Shown: positions 43,201 through 54,690, counted from the stretch's first letter. The stretch is DNA of 64,000 nucleotides from Marasmius tenuissimus (GCA_029532415.1 JAQOTA010000050.1:6076001-6140000), one strand, 5' to 3'. A program made the numbers and translations. Notes: generated from the letters alone by a model not told the origin.

Positions 43201-45913
43201 AGCTCGTTTAGAGGATAAAGGGTACGATTTGGCAACCATTTTGCCTTTGGCACAGCCTCGGCATGGTTTCGTTTCTCCCTTCGAAGTAACCAACTTCGTT
43301 GGAAGCCCTTTAACATTATCCATTAATTTTCCTAAGACTCTGGGATCACAGTGTCCCATACGTCTGTGCCATAATTCAGAAGTATTGAAAGATACAACAG
43401 ATGTGAAGGAAGTTTCTCCCACAAGAACCTTCGCGTTCATCCATCGTAAAGGATCATCTTTATGGCTTGGGTAAAAGCTCATTAAAAGAGAATCATCTTT
43501 CTTGCTCCGGATCGAAGTCTCTGGAGAGTCCAGTAAAGTATAGTAACCTATACTCCGGAACTTCCCACTAGAGATTAAACGATGTGGGCTGTCGGGATTA
43601 TACATCACTGGGTATAACTTTGTGACTTGTGTCACTCCTGCGCTATTGGTGTGTCGGATGAGGACAGTACCATAGCCTACTATTTGCACATTTGCTTTAT
43701 CACCCGCTGATGTAGTAAGACCTATTGGCATTTCTAAAGTCTGATAGTCTGAGAAATCCGTTTTATACGGAGTCATATGCGCAGATGCTCCACTATCAAG
43801 TAGCCAAGCATTTTGCGTATTTCTCACTTCACAATCACTCGAAAATGCAGCAGAAAACGACTTGTATTTCGTCGTTGCATATACAGAAGTAATACTACAT
43901 TTCCTTGGTACTGAGTTCCTTAGGATATGATAGTTCTGCATCGAGGATTTAGTGAAAGTTTGACTATTAGAACTTTGAAACACTTGCCAGTCTCCACGAT
44001 CGTTGCTTTCAGCCCAATCGTTATCAACTCCTTCAAGGCCATCTCCATAGTCACTATCATCAAAGTACCGTTCATGCCATTGAAGCGGTTCTTGATCCTG
44101 ACTTTGGAATGTTTGGCGAACAAGATGCTCTCGTCTTGTTCTGAGTTCTTCTTGATAACGTTGATTAGCTGCTTCTTCAACTTCTATCCAAGCTTCCAAT
44201 TGGCGTCTATAGTTCTGCCATTGAACGAATCTTGTGGCTTGATATGGCTGATTGTTATTGACAACCAAAGTGATATTGCCAATACTCGTGCCATCAGCGA
44301 CATGTAAGGGCGGTCCATTGGTCCTTAGTCCAATTACTGCAGGTCCGTAATTCTCGAATTGAGAGTTTCGGGGATCACTTGGAGATGTAACCCAGGGGTC
44401 AACCTCAGGTTGTTCATCTACCGGACTAAGTCTTTCCGGTTGATCTGGTGGAGCAGTGGTTGGACGAGAAGGGACATCAATGTAATCATCCTCTAAGGAT
44501 TGTACGCCATAAAAAGATTCGGGAGAGCTTGGAGGTGTGTGGACGATTTGGTCCTGCCATTGTCGTACTCTAGGTGGTGTAGTTGCGGGGCGATTTATGT
44601 ATTCATGGGTAGTAAGGACTGGAGATTTGGAACGATTAAGTGACTCGGCTAATTCCATGAAATCTCCAGGGTATGTTCTTGGTCGTTCATTGAAACGACT
44701 ACCCTCAAGTTCTCTTCGAGGAATATCAGCCTGAGTCATGGGAACAGACATTCTAATGTTGTTCATCCATTTGTACAAGTGCATATGCCAATTATGAACA
44801 TCCTGAAGAGTAAGGTGAGGGATAAAGCGAACCCAGCGCCTATTAAACCCTGGTTGTCTCCATTGAGATGTTCTAAATTGACTCGCTCTTATGTCTGTCG
44901 TTCCGAATAACCATTTCCCTTCAAGACCAAGCTTGACTAACGAATGCCAGAAGATAGGATTCATCACTTGTACAGGAAGTGTGAAGTTCTTCTTGTTGAC
45001 TCGGAAGGCTTCATCCACCGAAGTTGAACGAGGGTTTTTTACTCATTGAACAAAATCTTCAACGGTACTGATCCAATTTTTATTATTGATTTCAGCTATA
45101 ACCGTCGATAGGTGTTGAAGGTTCCAGGTTTGGTATTCGTAATGAAGCGTGAACTTGGTATCTTCTACTGTTTCCACATGTAATATCCTTTGTTGTATGC
45201 GTAATTCATGAAGAGCTTGACGAGGTGTCATGTTGTGGACTGCATCTCTTCTGATAGCGTACATAACGACATATTCTCTGGTCCTGATCAGAATCCAGAT
45301 CCAAAGATTGTGGTCTGGTATACTGCGTATTGATTTATAACGCATTCTGATCATGGATTCCTTTAATGCCATGTCGTTAGTTGTCTGATCTCCGAAGTCT
45401 CGGAATTCTTCGACAACAGGAATTGGGAGTCTAATCCCATTTATTATATGTGGTCTATTATTCCTAAGGTTAACTCGTCACATCATGTTGTCATGTTGTT
45501 CTTTGTATTCTTGTAAGAATCGCCATTCAACTTTTCTATTGATGAGAGGTGGTTCTTTTATGTCATCTCCATCTTGAGAATAGTTTTCTGGTCTGAACAA
45601 ATGAACAAGATCGGCGTGATTCCTAGGAAACATAGAATTTGCCCATGGTCCATAATCGTCAGGAGGTGTAGAAACAGTTACACGTATGTCTTGTTGTGTG
45701 GGTGATGCTACTTCGAGATTCTCACCTTGGTCAACTTCGTCCGCAGGCGAAGTATGATTAGGTGTCGCCTCTCGTCGTGGCATTGTGAAGATTATTTCTT
45801 CATTACTATGCGCGCCATAAGAATATGCAGAACATGTATGACTATCATTTGATGAATTATCAGATGAAGAGTCACTATCAGGTTCTGTTGGAGTATCAGA
45901 GATGTACACCAAA
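40276..45913 (-). pseudogene. Copia pol: protease, integrase, reverse transcriptase, RNase H; interrupted by TGA codons
   Basis: On the - strand: protease 'WLLDSGASAHMT' (about 43810-43770), GAG-pre-integrase 'LWHRRMGHCDPRVLG' with downstream CxxC, integrase core ('HGDLIEYP', 'TLFDDATSYGW', 'HFNRGGEFFSNE', 'NGRAERFNRTLREK'), reverse transcriptase ('SRWVFDIKSDG', 'LDVKTAFLYG', 'YGLKQASRAWW', 'VVYVDDALFMG') and RNase H ('FADSDWATDKDD', 'SSTEAEYMSLSD'). TGA codons lie at 45478-45480, 45043-45045 and 41107-41109, the last between reverse transcriptase and RNase H. In the integrase the second catalytic Asp, normally before (R/N)GGEF, is Asn. The product would not be made as one chain unless the stops are read through. 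Confidence 0.88.
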
Positions 45914-45987
45914 GATGGTATCTCATCTCCATCGCTGTCTATGTTTGAATTGGAAATAGTAGTCGAAGCAATAGCTTCTTCTACTTG

Positions 45988-47355
45988 TCAAACCTGTTCA
46001 TCTAGTTGAACAGTTCGTCTATTGTTCCATTCTTGAACAGAAATGTGTCGTTCAGGACGACCTTCTCTGTCAGCAGCGATTCTCTCTTCTAGGCGTGCTT
46101 GTTGAAGATCATACGTGTTTTGGAATGGATTTGGTGCAGATGTGCTACCAGTGGGGTAGTGGTAGGACATATGAACGTTAACTGGCCCAGCCATTTCCCG
46201 TTCAAAAACTGAGCTGATTTGCTCGTTTACTGCATTAATTCGTTTCTGGTATTCAGAAGGTTTCTCAGAAGGTTCAAGTACCGCAGTATGCGATTGTTGC
46301 CCCCCTTTTTGAGTATCCTTCTTCTTTCCTTTGCCTTTTCCTTTGCCCTTTCCTCCTTTCTTCTTTCCTTTCTTGGAAGAAGATCCACCTTGGTTCTGAT
46401 TGTTCTGGTTCTGGTTATTGTTTTTATTATTGTTCTTCTTTTGATTCGCAGAAGCACCAGAACGAGACTGATCAGACCATTTGGGAGGAGAGTTAAATCT
46501 ATTAACACCAGAAATTTTGGCGTTATGGGCAGTGTAGGCAGCAGGACCAGAATGAATTCCATTCCTTCTATTCCATTCATTCGTAATTGCAGCAATCAAA
46601 TCGGTAGGTTTAAGTTCTTCCTTCTTCATACGGGACACTTGCTGCTTGAAGAGTTGCCAGCGCTTTTCATTAAGCTTGGCTGTGATCATCAAGCACAGTA
46701 AATCGTCCGAAATTTCTACTCCATGATCCTTAAGTTGGTCCCGAACAGTCAACATGTAACTGATCCCAGGGACTGGATTAAGGTGTTCAGGAAGTTGGAC
46801 GTTATGCAGGTCCGTATATAGATTCATCATCTTTGAAGAAGATTGAACTCCAAACGTAGATTTGAGTTTAGATAAGGTTGAAATTACTGAAGTTTTATCA
46901 ACATGCGCGTCGTGAGCACGACGAGTGCGCATTTTGATAATACCAATTACTTTGTTACGCCTAGAAGTCCACTCAATTAGAGCGGTAGCTTCCCCTGAAG
47001 TAGCAGGAGAGGATGTTTCAGGCGCTTCTTCATCCAAGGCTTGAGGTATGCCTTGGGTAAAGAGGTAACCTTCAAGTAATCGGTACCAATCTTCGAAATT
47101 CGAACCATCATCTAGCAAAACTGGAATGATACTGATTCCTCCTGACCCAGCAGGAAAGTTGCTGTCCGCAACCTGAGAGTACAACGGTTCCGTATTGTAG
47201 TTATAAACTTCTACAGAATTTTCTACTTCCGTTCCCAGAGTATATCCCGGCGTATTGCGAACAAACGTCGTTGGGGGATTACCACTTGGAGAATGAGAAG
47301 CAGACCTAGATCCTGATTGAGACATATTGAGGTCTGCCAAAAGTCCCGTGAGCAT
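45988..47355 (-). CDS. Copia gag
   Basis: An open frame on the - strand from ATG 47355 (a second ATG at 47325 precedes 'MSQSGSRSASHSPSG') to TGA 45988-45990, about 455 aa. It contains a UBN2/gag-like central region ('FEDWYRLLEGYLFTQGIPQA', 'LTVRDQLKDHGVEISDDLLC'). A CCHC zinc knuckle is absent; in its place lies an Asn/Gln-rich stretch followed by a Lys/Gly tract (about 46420-46290), which could bind RNA through charge. The stop is in the same frame as pol (510 nt above the next stop), so gag could be made as a separate product. Confidence 0.82.
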   Translation of the reverse strand: MLTGLLADLNMSQSGSRSASHSPSGNPPTTFVRNTPGYTLGTEVENSVEVYNYNTEPLYSQVADSNFPAGSGGISIIPVLLDDGSNFEDWYRLLEGYLFTQGIPQALDEEAPETSSPATSGEATALIEWTSRRNKVIGIIKMRTRRAHDAHVDKTSVISTLSKLKSTFGVQSSSKMMNLYTDLHNVQLPEHLNPVPGISYMLTVRDQLKDHGVEISDDLLCLMITAKLNEKRWQLFKQQVSRMKKEELKPTDLIAAITNEWNRRNGIHSGPAAYTAHNAKISGVNRFNSPPKWSDQSRSGASANQKKNNNKNNNQNQNNQNQGGSSSKKGKKKGGKGKGKGKGKKKDTQKGGQQSHTAVLEPSEKPSEYQKRINAVNEQISSVFEREMAGPVNVHMSYHYPTGSTSAPNPFQNTYDLQQARLEERIAADREGRPERHISVQEWNNRRTVQLDEQV

Positions 47356-47364
47356 ACTCTTCAA

Positions 47365-48364
47365 ATATAGAAGGGTGGAGCCAAGAGAGTGTCAATCGAC
47401 GAAGGCTTCTAAGAAGCACCCATAAATAAATAGGGTTCGATGTACACCGAGAAATGCTCCAAAGGTCTAGGACTTTTAACAGGCTGTATGCGTCAAGCAG
47501 ATCATGGGGTGTACCGCGTGCAGGTAGTGCAGGGGAGTTAATCTGGTTACGAAGCCCTGCCCAATTGCTAGGGTCTTACAACGTTCCCAGTGTGTATCGG
47601 TGTCTGGTGTCCCATCGTGCTATCTGGTCTCAACCCCAGACTAGCAAAAGTATGAGTGATCAGCTCATACTGTCCGAATGACCCATAGAAAGTTATTATT
47701 AAACCTAGTCATCCATATGAATTGAGTTCATGCACCCTCTGCCTTAGGCATGTCGGTGACCAGAAAGCAATCATAGGTGAGTTAGAGTTTAACAATAACG
47801 TGGAAGAGAGGGGTCATCGGGAGGGGAGTCCCTGTACATACTAAAGTGGCCATGTGATACCGTAAAATTGTATAGTATCAAAACCTAGTTGTAAGGAGAT
47901 CAAATCTCCCAGCATGTATATCATGCCCGGTCTTTCGACCGTCAGGAATCATGGCGAGTTGGTTTATAAGCACAACCCCATAGACCCCTAAACGATGCCT
48001 CATGGTGAGGATCATCGCCAACCATTGGTTTTCATCGGCATTAGGCAGTGATAATATAAGATCAAAGCCCAATCCGGGTTATCAGCAGGGAGACAGAGCC
48101 GCTTGCGCGGATAGGTCTATGCCGAAGAAGATGAAGCCAAGACAGTATGTACATGCGTTCGTGCAACATGCAACAGTACAGGGACATAGTGGATAGGTGT
48201 AAAGGGAACTAACAACCCTTTGACCTTGACACCAGACGATGACAAGCCCGACATCGCTAGAGACTTCCATAACCCATGTAGGTTACAGGTCGTCCGCTAG
48301 GATGGTGGCGACACACGGGAGCTAGGCTACTCTGATCATAACATCGACCTGACCACCGCTTGCG
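47365..48364 (-). other. Copia 5' leader (non-coding)
   Basis: About 1 kb between the primer site and gag with no long frame on the coding strand. It is longer than is usual for Ty1/copia leaders and probably holds the packaging signal; no specific motif is recognised. Confidence 0.6.
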
Positions 48365-48376
48365 GGGCCCATAACC
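48365..48376 (-). promoter_or_regulatory. Primer binding site matching the initiator tRNA-Met anticodon arm
   Basis: Directly inside the 5' LTR (element orientation) the + strand reads 'gggcccataacc'. This is the anticodon-arm sequence of eukaryotic initiator tRNA-Met (CAU anticodon in ...CCCATAACC). Priming by a half-tRNA cut in the anticodon loop is known for copia and Ty5. Assignment is by sequence match from memory of tRNA-iMet. Confidence 0.7.
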
Positions 48377-48883
48377 TGATGAGCCAGCATAGTTAAAGTG
48401 CACAGTGGGTATAACGAAGTAAACCTCACATGGGTAATACACAGAGTGTTCTTGTAGTCTTGAGATGCTTGTGAAGAGGTGATAATCGAGTAGATTGTCC
48501 TTAGGCTTAAGGCCTTTAATCCAGTCTTTTATATATAAGTTTCTGGTACATGTAATGAGTATTACACTAACTGAAACTACTACTAGAAGTAGGTATTCGG
48601 CCCTAAAGGCGTAAAAGACATTAGTACTGTGTAAGTACTTCTACCATGGATGGTAGTATGCTTGGTGAGCATAGTCGTGTTTGCCTCATGTATTGGAGGC
48701 TCTACTTATGCTATTGGATAGCAACTGTCTATAGTGTCATTTATGATGAAACTACTAGGTACGTAGACAGAGACGTAGTACTTGCATGAGGACGCAAGTG
48801 TTCTAGAGGCGTAGCTCTATAAATAGTGTGACGCGTAAACAACACGTCAACAGTGTATCACATGATTTCCATCATGTTCAACA
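48377..48883 (-). repeat. Copia 5' LTR (in element orientation)
   Basis: 507 bp, the same as 39734-40240 by direct reading. It would hold the promoter for the element's RNA. Confidence 0.92.
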
Positions 48884-48888
48884 ATTGC
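48884..48888. repeat. LTR element target site duplication, right (attgc)
   Basis: Pairs with 39729-39733. Confidence 0.8.
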
Positions 48889-50222
48889 TTCCTTCAAAGT
48901 TCACTCACACCGACAGGACCTCAATGCTGCCCTCAACACCTCTTCGCTACTCAATCAGTCTCCAGTAAAAACACCGCGATGCACAGCTGAATACTACCCT
49001 CACTACTTGCTCATTCTCCATATCGAGATCTAGCTACACCTACTATCCATCGGAATATACTCGTCCAATCGACAATTATTGTTGGATGAAATCATGTCGT
49101 TCAGGCGTTCGGATTCAAGATGTTAGGTGACTGGGTGCTCAGTGGAATTGTTGGTTTGGAGAAGGTTGAGGAGCTGTAGAAGAGGGCAGAGCAATGACAG
49201 AGGAACATAACGATCTTATATTGGCTTGTTGCCGGTACCCTTGTTCCTTCGAGAACTGTTGAGAATCAGAGTGCTAGGTGTGTAATCAGTTCTGTCAGAT
49301 CCAAAACCAGACCGAGTACTAAATGAATCTTGCCTCCACCTGTATGTCCCTCCGACTGTCCGACAGACTACAGTCGCTCAATTCCATTCAATTGAGTCAC
49401 GACTCAGATACTCACCTCCCGCCCTTCCTCAAAGAACGGTATCAGGTTCACGGCGGATTTCTGGAACAATAAGAGGCGGGATACGGGCAGCGTTGTTTCG
49501 AGTCTGATAGATGGCACGGTGGCCTATAAGGCTATAACAGTGCTTTGGTATGTACGACCAATATCCCCGCAATCCATGGTTCACCGAGCTTTGTTTCCAG
49601 GATCACGGGTGGTACGACTCTCGAAATGCTACAAACGTGTCAATCGCCCAACAACAAATCTGTACGATGGTATGCTGAACGCAGCGTGGTAGTCAGACTT
49701 AAGGTTGTTGCAAGGTGGGCTTGGTGGAGGGTCTGTTGGAGCCTAGAGGGTAAATTGCAGGAATATTGTGCAGATTTGTACTTGATGTTTTCAAATGATA
49801 ATTATAGTGAGAATAGAGTATACAGATTTGAGTACAACAGACTAAGCTCTTAAAAAGCGTGAGCCAGGACGTCTGCAACAGCTTCAACATCGCGGACTTG
49901 GAGGAGGGACTCAGACGGCACAGACGCCCAGACGGCCCGGACGGTGGCTCAGACTCCCGGTTTCCCGGGCTTTCTGCCAGACATTGAGTTCATCTAAAGT
50001 AGTTTGATGAAATGCAAGTTCTGAGCCGTCCAAAACGCTCCCGACACAGCCATGACTCCCACTTATATTTATTCGGACCATGGGAATCAGCGGAATTGTC
50101 AATATATAGTGACAGGTCGAAGGTACATACGTCTCAGGCTGGCAACCATTCTCTTTCCTCGACAACAAGACCTCCATTATTCAACCTTTTGAAGCTGTCA
50201 TACTTGTCCACGCGGTCTCAAC
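48889..50222. other. Intergenic region right of the copia element
   Basis: No gene or repeat is recognised. Near the right end 'caatatatagtg' (about 50099-50110) is a TATA-like site about 115 nt before the ATG of the next gene. Confidence 0.5.
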
Positions 50223-51751
50223 ATGTCTGGAAGCGGCGCGACCCAAGGAGTTCCAAACAACATCGCCGAAATGTGAGCTCGACATTTGTTCGTGAACGTT
50301 GCCTTCCGATTGACAGTATCGTTCCAGTACAGGCCCCCTGGTACGTCTTGATATCCTCTGGACGGATTACCAAGCAGCTGACAACCGACACAGCTTATGG
50401 GATACCTGCTCAACTATGGTCTATACGGCGTACTTTGCGTTCAGACCTGTAAGTTGTGCTTGCCTCCCAAATTTCTCCCGGTCGATTGCTGAGCTCTTGG
50501 TCTCACCCGCTGTAACTCCACTCAGATATCTACTACACGGCCTTTCCAAACGACAGACTCAGCTTTCGGGCCCTTGTCTACACCGTCTTTATCATTGACA
50601 CCATTCAGACTGTCATGATTACATATGATGTGTTTCAGGCGTTTGCATACGGGTATGGGGACCTGGACAAACTCGGTCGAATCGGATTGTTCTGGTTCGA
50701 TCTATGTTTTTGTGATGGGATAAGTGCGATGATCTGTGCTCTCCGATGATTGGAAGTCCTGCTCACTTATTTTCCACAGTTGCTTTCCTGGTCCAAACGT
50801 TTTACGCTTACCGGATCCGACTTCTCTCCGATTCAAAGATCCTACTCCCTGGGGCAATATTCATTGTGAGTGGCATCTGCTGTTGAAATGAATGAGTCCC
50901 AGCTCACGCGAGGTACCCTCCAGGCCGCGTTCGTTCAAATGACCGGAGCAATCACTGCAGGAGGTCTTGCATTAGGCATAACGTACCTCTCCGAGCTCCG
51001 AGACCGTTGTTTCGTAGGAAGCACCGTAAGTTTCTTGCCGCGTCCGAGTCTAGAACCAAAGCAGTAGCCTCAATCGACGTCTCACTTTTTCAGATGTGGT
51101 TAGCAGGGAGTGCATTTTGTGACATCCTCATCGCGGTATCTATGGCTTGGGTGGTAAGTAGCCCTCGAGGCTCTACACTATTCACCGCATCTCACCCGTT
51201 CGTGCTCAACCCACGTAGCTTTCTCGGGCGAACTCCACCTACAAGGAGACTCAAGATCTGATTCGGCGCATCATCATTTTGACTATGGAGACTGGAACAC
51301 TGACAGGTAATCACCGCCGAGCTCCACATTCCGTTTGTTTATCGAGCACTCAACGGATCTTTTTTTGGTGTTTTCCTTGATGTGCACAGCTCTAGCAGCC
51401 ACCGCCGATCTCATCATTTTCCTGGGGTTTCCGCAGCTGGACGTTCACGTCACGTTCACTCTCAGTCTTGCTAAGCTGTACTCCAACTCTCTACTCGTCG
51501 CCCTAAATACGCGAGTCAGAATTCCCGGATCTCGAGGATACAAACCAAACTCGGCGTTTGTCTCCAATGGGAGTGGTGATGGGAACTTCAACTCAATCGG
51601 TTTGAACAGTATGGGCCGGAGTCGATGGGATGCGAGGACCGGCGAGGGAGCTCGTGGTGGTGAAGACAGGCCCGCGACTATTGTAATCACCCAACAGTCG
51701 ATAACTTGGGACGACTCGCCCAGTGGTACTGGGGATCATGTGGAGGTATGA
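50223..51751 (+). CDS. Seven-helix membrane protein of the DUF6534 family
   Basis: Nine exons: 50223-50272, 50328-50340, 50394-50448, 50526-50711, 50780-50865, 50924-51025, 51094-51153, 51219-51306 and 51390-51751, giving 333 aa; exon 2 is only 13 nt. Family signatures are 'EITGPLLMGYLLNYGLYGVL', 'QTYIYYTAFPNDR', 'DTIQTVMITYDVFQAFAYGY', 'LSRANSTYKETQDLI', 'METGTLTALAATADLIIF' and 'LAKLYSNSLLVALNTR'. Seven hydrophobic segments span residues 20-260, followed by a Gly/Ser/Arg-rich tail of about 90 residues. This family is large and specific to Agaricomycetes; its function is unknown. The micro-exon was inferred because it alone restores the conserved GPLL motif. Confidence 0.85.
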
Positions 51752-52034
51752 CGAACCATCTCCCTCGTGTGTTCAAATGACATGATTGACCGACTCTTCT
51801 GAGTAGAATACGAAGAAAGGATCCATAGTCGATTTGGCATGATGGATGGATTTGTCTAAGTTTCGGACTGTATTCCTCAGGTTTTAATAGTGTATGAATG
51901 TGACCCTGTATCGTATGTAGCCTTCGAACTATCATTATGAGCGAAATAAGATAACGGGGGATCGACTTCAAGAAATACGAAGGAAGGAACCACGACATTC
52001 AAGCAGCTCTCGGGCTCAGGCTGCAACAGTCCCT
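51752..52034. other. Convergent intergenic region
   Basis: Shared 3' space of the DUF6534 gene (+) and the SWIM-RING gene (-). Nothing else is seen. Confidence 0.5.
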
Positions 52035-53727
52035 TCAATAATAGCGCCGGTGGCCATACCCATAACCATATCCAGTCCTCCGTGTGGGGCCGTCATGATC
52101 TGAAGTATCGAACGTCAGGTCCGCAGTCTGAGTCATTAAAGCGAGTTCGAACTTACAGCTAGACGTGTCCCGCACAGGACTGACGCCTTCCAGCCCAGCT
52201 GTACCAGCCAAATTGACGTAACCTTCCTGTGTCCGGCTTGGGGCTGGTCGTGCACTACGCTCAGGCGCAGCTGGATGTGGAGCAATCAACGTTTAGGATG
52301 GATAGGCAACTGAGAAGAGAAGAGCTCTTACCATCCCAGGATGCCCGACACCATGCACAGGTGAGTTGAGAATCGGGTTGTTCTCCAAGGTATAAGGTAT
52401 CTGGGATAGGTTCGTATGGTTAGTGGCAAACTTGGTGCGCGACGTATGCTCATCTCACACCCATCCCAGCACTCGATATGTACCGCATTCCCACATTGCT
52501 TGCACCATTCCAAGCAATCAGCGAGAGCCTGTACGGTCGGCTTGCTTGGGTCATGCATAGTTTCGTGGCAGATGGGACAGTTGTCCTCGGGCGTGGGAAC
52601 TCGTTGTTCTAGGGTGAAGGGATGCATAAGACGGGATAAGAAATTAGTGAAAGCGACTCACTTGACTGACCCGTGGCTTCCTTCCATGCTTCGACGGCTT
52701 TTTGGTTCGCCAGGGCTGCCTGTGGCGAAGGTGGCGCATTGTCAAAAACCTCCTCAAGTTCGGAGGTCAATAAGGCCCTGTTGGTAGGGGAATTCAAGAT
52801 TAGAGCGGAAGTCGGTGGTGACCAGAACATAAACGAGAAGCAGATAAGGCAAGACATGGGTATAAAGATGGGAAACTGAGAGACACCCCATCGGTTTTAA
52901 ACGACCTGGACGCAGGTGAGGGGATGGAGCCACTGTGCGGGAGTCGTGAACGGCCATTATTAATGTTCGATAAGGCGTCAGCCATGAACAGATGTTCCAC
53001 GAGTAAAACCGGCTCATCTAAGGTAACAATCACGTACTTCTGGTACCAGTGTCCCAACGATCTATCGACTTGAAGGATTCTCATGAAAACGAAAAGCTGT
53101 GCAAGGTGATAGAACGGTGAATTGACTGAATGTGGATGTGGCTCGACGTTACGCACGACATGTTTACAATGGTTTCCTTTGAGGTTGTCGGGGCAGTTGC
53201 AGCGAGGAGTATGATCAATGGTGACAGTGTAGACCTGCGATAGAACCTCTTTAAGATCAAGTTTGGACAATGTGGGCGAGGATTTGACCCACGTTCCCCG
53301 TCGATCCAGATACTGTAAAAACCTCTCTGAATGCGCCATTTTCGCGTTTTCGATCAAATAAGTATAGTCTGCGCAAAAAATACCGCATTATGAGCGAAAA
53401 TGAATGAGTGAAACGCGACATTTAGGGTGTCAGAGCCACTCACCTTTGTTGCATCGCTCTTTCCAACCTATCAGAAACCGCGTTTGGGCAAAACCCTCTG
53501 AAGCGAGCCTGTCTCTTTTCCTTCGGTGCCTTCGCCTTGCGTTTGACTGGCGGCGCTTGCGGCAGAGAACTACCCATCATGGCACCGTAGGTCAGCGATG
53601 CCACTGGTAAAGTCGAATAGTCTGGAACCCCATAGGTGTTACCAAGTGTTGAATTGAGGTAAGGATTGGTTGTATAAATTCCAGAATCGTATGTGTCTTC
53701 GAGCGATCGTCCATAGCCGTGATTCAT
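52035..53727 (-). CDS. SWIM zinc finger and RING finger protein (putative E3 ubiquitin ligase)
   Basis: Nine exons in transcript order: 53727-53444, 53368-53293, 53234-53157, 53096-53038, 52777-52662, 52608-52459, 52400-52332, 52270-52157 and 52099-52035, giving 336 aa with all phases consistent. The N-terminal 90 residues are basic and disordered ('PPVKRKAKAPKEKRQARFRG'). Then come 'GSTGNVYTVTIDHTPRCNCP' and 'GNHCKHVLFVFMRILQV' (SWIM, CxCx..CxH), 'LLTSELEEVF', and a split RING ('NCPICHETM ... CLEWCKQCGNAVHIEC ... LTCAWCRASW'). The end carries 'EGYVNLA' and 'GVSPVRDTSS', shared by fungal members of this family. SWIM-RING proteins (ZSWIM2/MEX type) act in ubiquitination; the target is unknown. 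The 52459 donor (GTGAGA) was chosen to keep the RING frame. Confidence 0.88.
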
Positions 53728-54047
53728 CGTGATTTGTAGCAGTGGTGAGTGATAAAAAGCAACGTTGGAAAATGAGAAAAGCCGCAAGCAAGCCGGCCCG
53801 CTGAATTGCCGCCGAACTTGCCGCCTTTGTGCTACACCGGCAGTTTCACGTTCTGAGTTCTTTTCCGTACCACCATCACGCATCTCTCTGCATCGTCGTC
53901 TCAAGTGTTTCTCTGTCTTTTTCGATCGATATTGAACGCTATGAAATCAAAGGTGAAATCAAATGGTTTCCGAAAGGTCTTCAAAATCTCGCATATTCAC
54001 TGAACCAGAAATATTGTGCCGATACTAGGTACGCATACGAAAAATGG
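53728..54047. other. Intergenic region
   Basis: Promoter side of the SWIM-RING gene and 3' end of the ABM-fold gene. No further gene is recognised. Confidence 0.5.
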
Positions 54048-54624
54048 CTAGAAGAACTCCTTCGAGAATGACTGAGTCACCGATTCGAAAGTTCCAGAGT
54101 TGATCAGGTTCTGATACTCCTGTGAGAAGGAAGCGCCGAGTAAGTGAGTCTCGATTCCCGACACCCGCAACTCAATTGCCAGCTTACCTGTGTAGTCATA
54201 TGGTACTCCCAAGCTTTCTTATTGGCATACCTGCAAATCAACCAAGATGGTGAGAGATTGTCTGACGAAAACAAACCCTTACGTACTCCTCGATGAGTGT
54301 GAACTTGTTACTCTCATCGCCGAATCCACGGGCCACTCGGTAGCTGGAACCAAAGCGTCAGCACATCAAGCATGAGAGGAACGTATCGCAATGAACACTT
54401 CACGTCAAAGTCTCAGGCTCCAGCTGTGGATTGGTACTGTGTGCCCGAACGGTAGACACTAATTTCTGTAATTCGTCCGCCTTGCCATCTTTCGCGATGG
54501 CTTCGACCGTGATTATGAATTTTCCATCGTAGTCGTCGGGAAGATCGCGACTCTCCAGAGGGACGGCGTGGACGAGTCCGATGCAGGCGAGAAGGGCGAG
54601 AGGGATCAACTTCCTCGAGAACAT
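54048..54624 (-). CDS. Secreted ABM-fold (dimeric alpha-beta barrel) protein
   Basis: Four exons: 54624-54404, 54343-54287, 54230-54188 and 54119-54048, giving 130 aa. A signal peptide (LIPLALLACIGLVHA) is followed by a barrel of antibiotic-biosynthesis-monooxygenase type: 'KFIITVEAIAKDGKADELQK', 'PETLTYRVARG', 'FTLIEEYANKKAWEYHMTTQ' and 'YQNLINSGTFESV'. This order (strand, helix, 'E..TL.Y', 'EEY..K.A...H', helix) fits the ABM family. Such proteins may be small oxygenases or non-catalytic binding proteins; a secreted version in a fungus has no clear assigned role. No cofactor residues can be named from sequence alone. Confidence 0.75.
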
Positions 54625-54690
54625 TCCAACCGGAGAAGGAGGGAGGTGATTCTACGGTGCGTTGTGAGCCTCGTGGTAACATACAGTGGG

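Larger units (their letters stand above)
39734..48883 (-). mobile_element. Ty1/copia LTR retrotransposon, complete, 9,150 bp
   Basis: Two 507-bp LTRs (39734-40240 and 48377-48883) read the same base for base, start TG and end CA, and are flanked by the 5-bp duplication attgc. Reading on the - strand the order is LTR, primer site, about 1-kb leader, gag, protease, integrase, reverse transcriptase, RNase H, polypurine tract, LTR. Integrase before reverse transcriptase places it in Ty1/copia. The single gag-pol frame (about 47355 to 40276) contains no frameshift but four TGA codons. Confidence 0.93.

Noticed and set aside
46219..46701. Leucine/serine/phenylalanine-rich + strand frame resembling a membrane protein
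   Set aside because: It is the antisense of the gag Asn/Gln and Lys/Gly tracts; the hydrophobic look comes from reading poly-Lys codons backwards.
40276..47355. Selenocysteine decoding of the four UGA codons in copia gag-pol
   Set aside because: Most fungi lack the selenocysteine machinery, no SECIS-like structure was seen, and the codon positions fit arginine rather than cysteine sites.
39530..48442. Two similar - strand frames (39530-39799 and 48257-48442) beginning MYYPCEVYFVIPTVHFN
   Set aside because: The shared part is just the LTR read on the - strand; the rest is flanking sequence.
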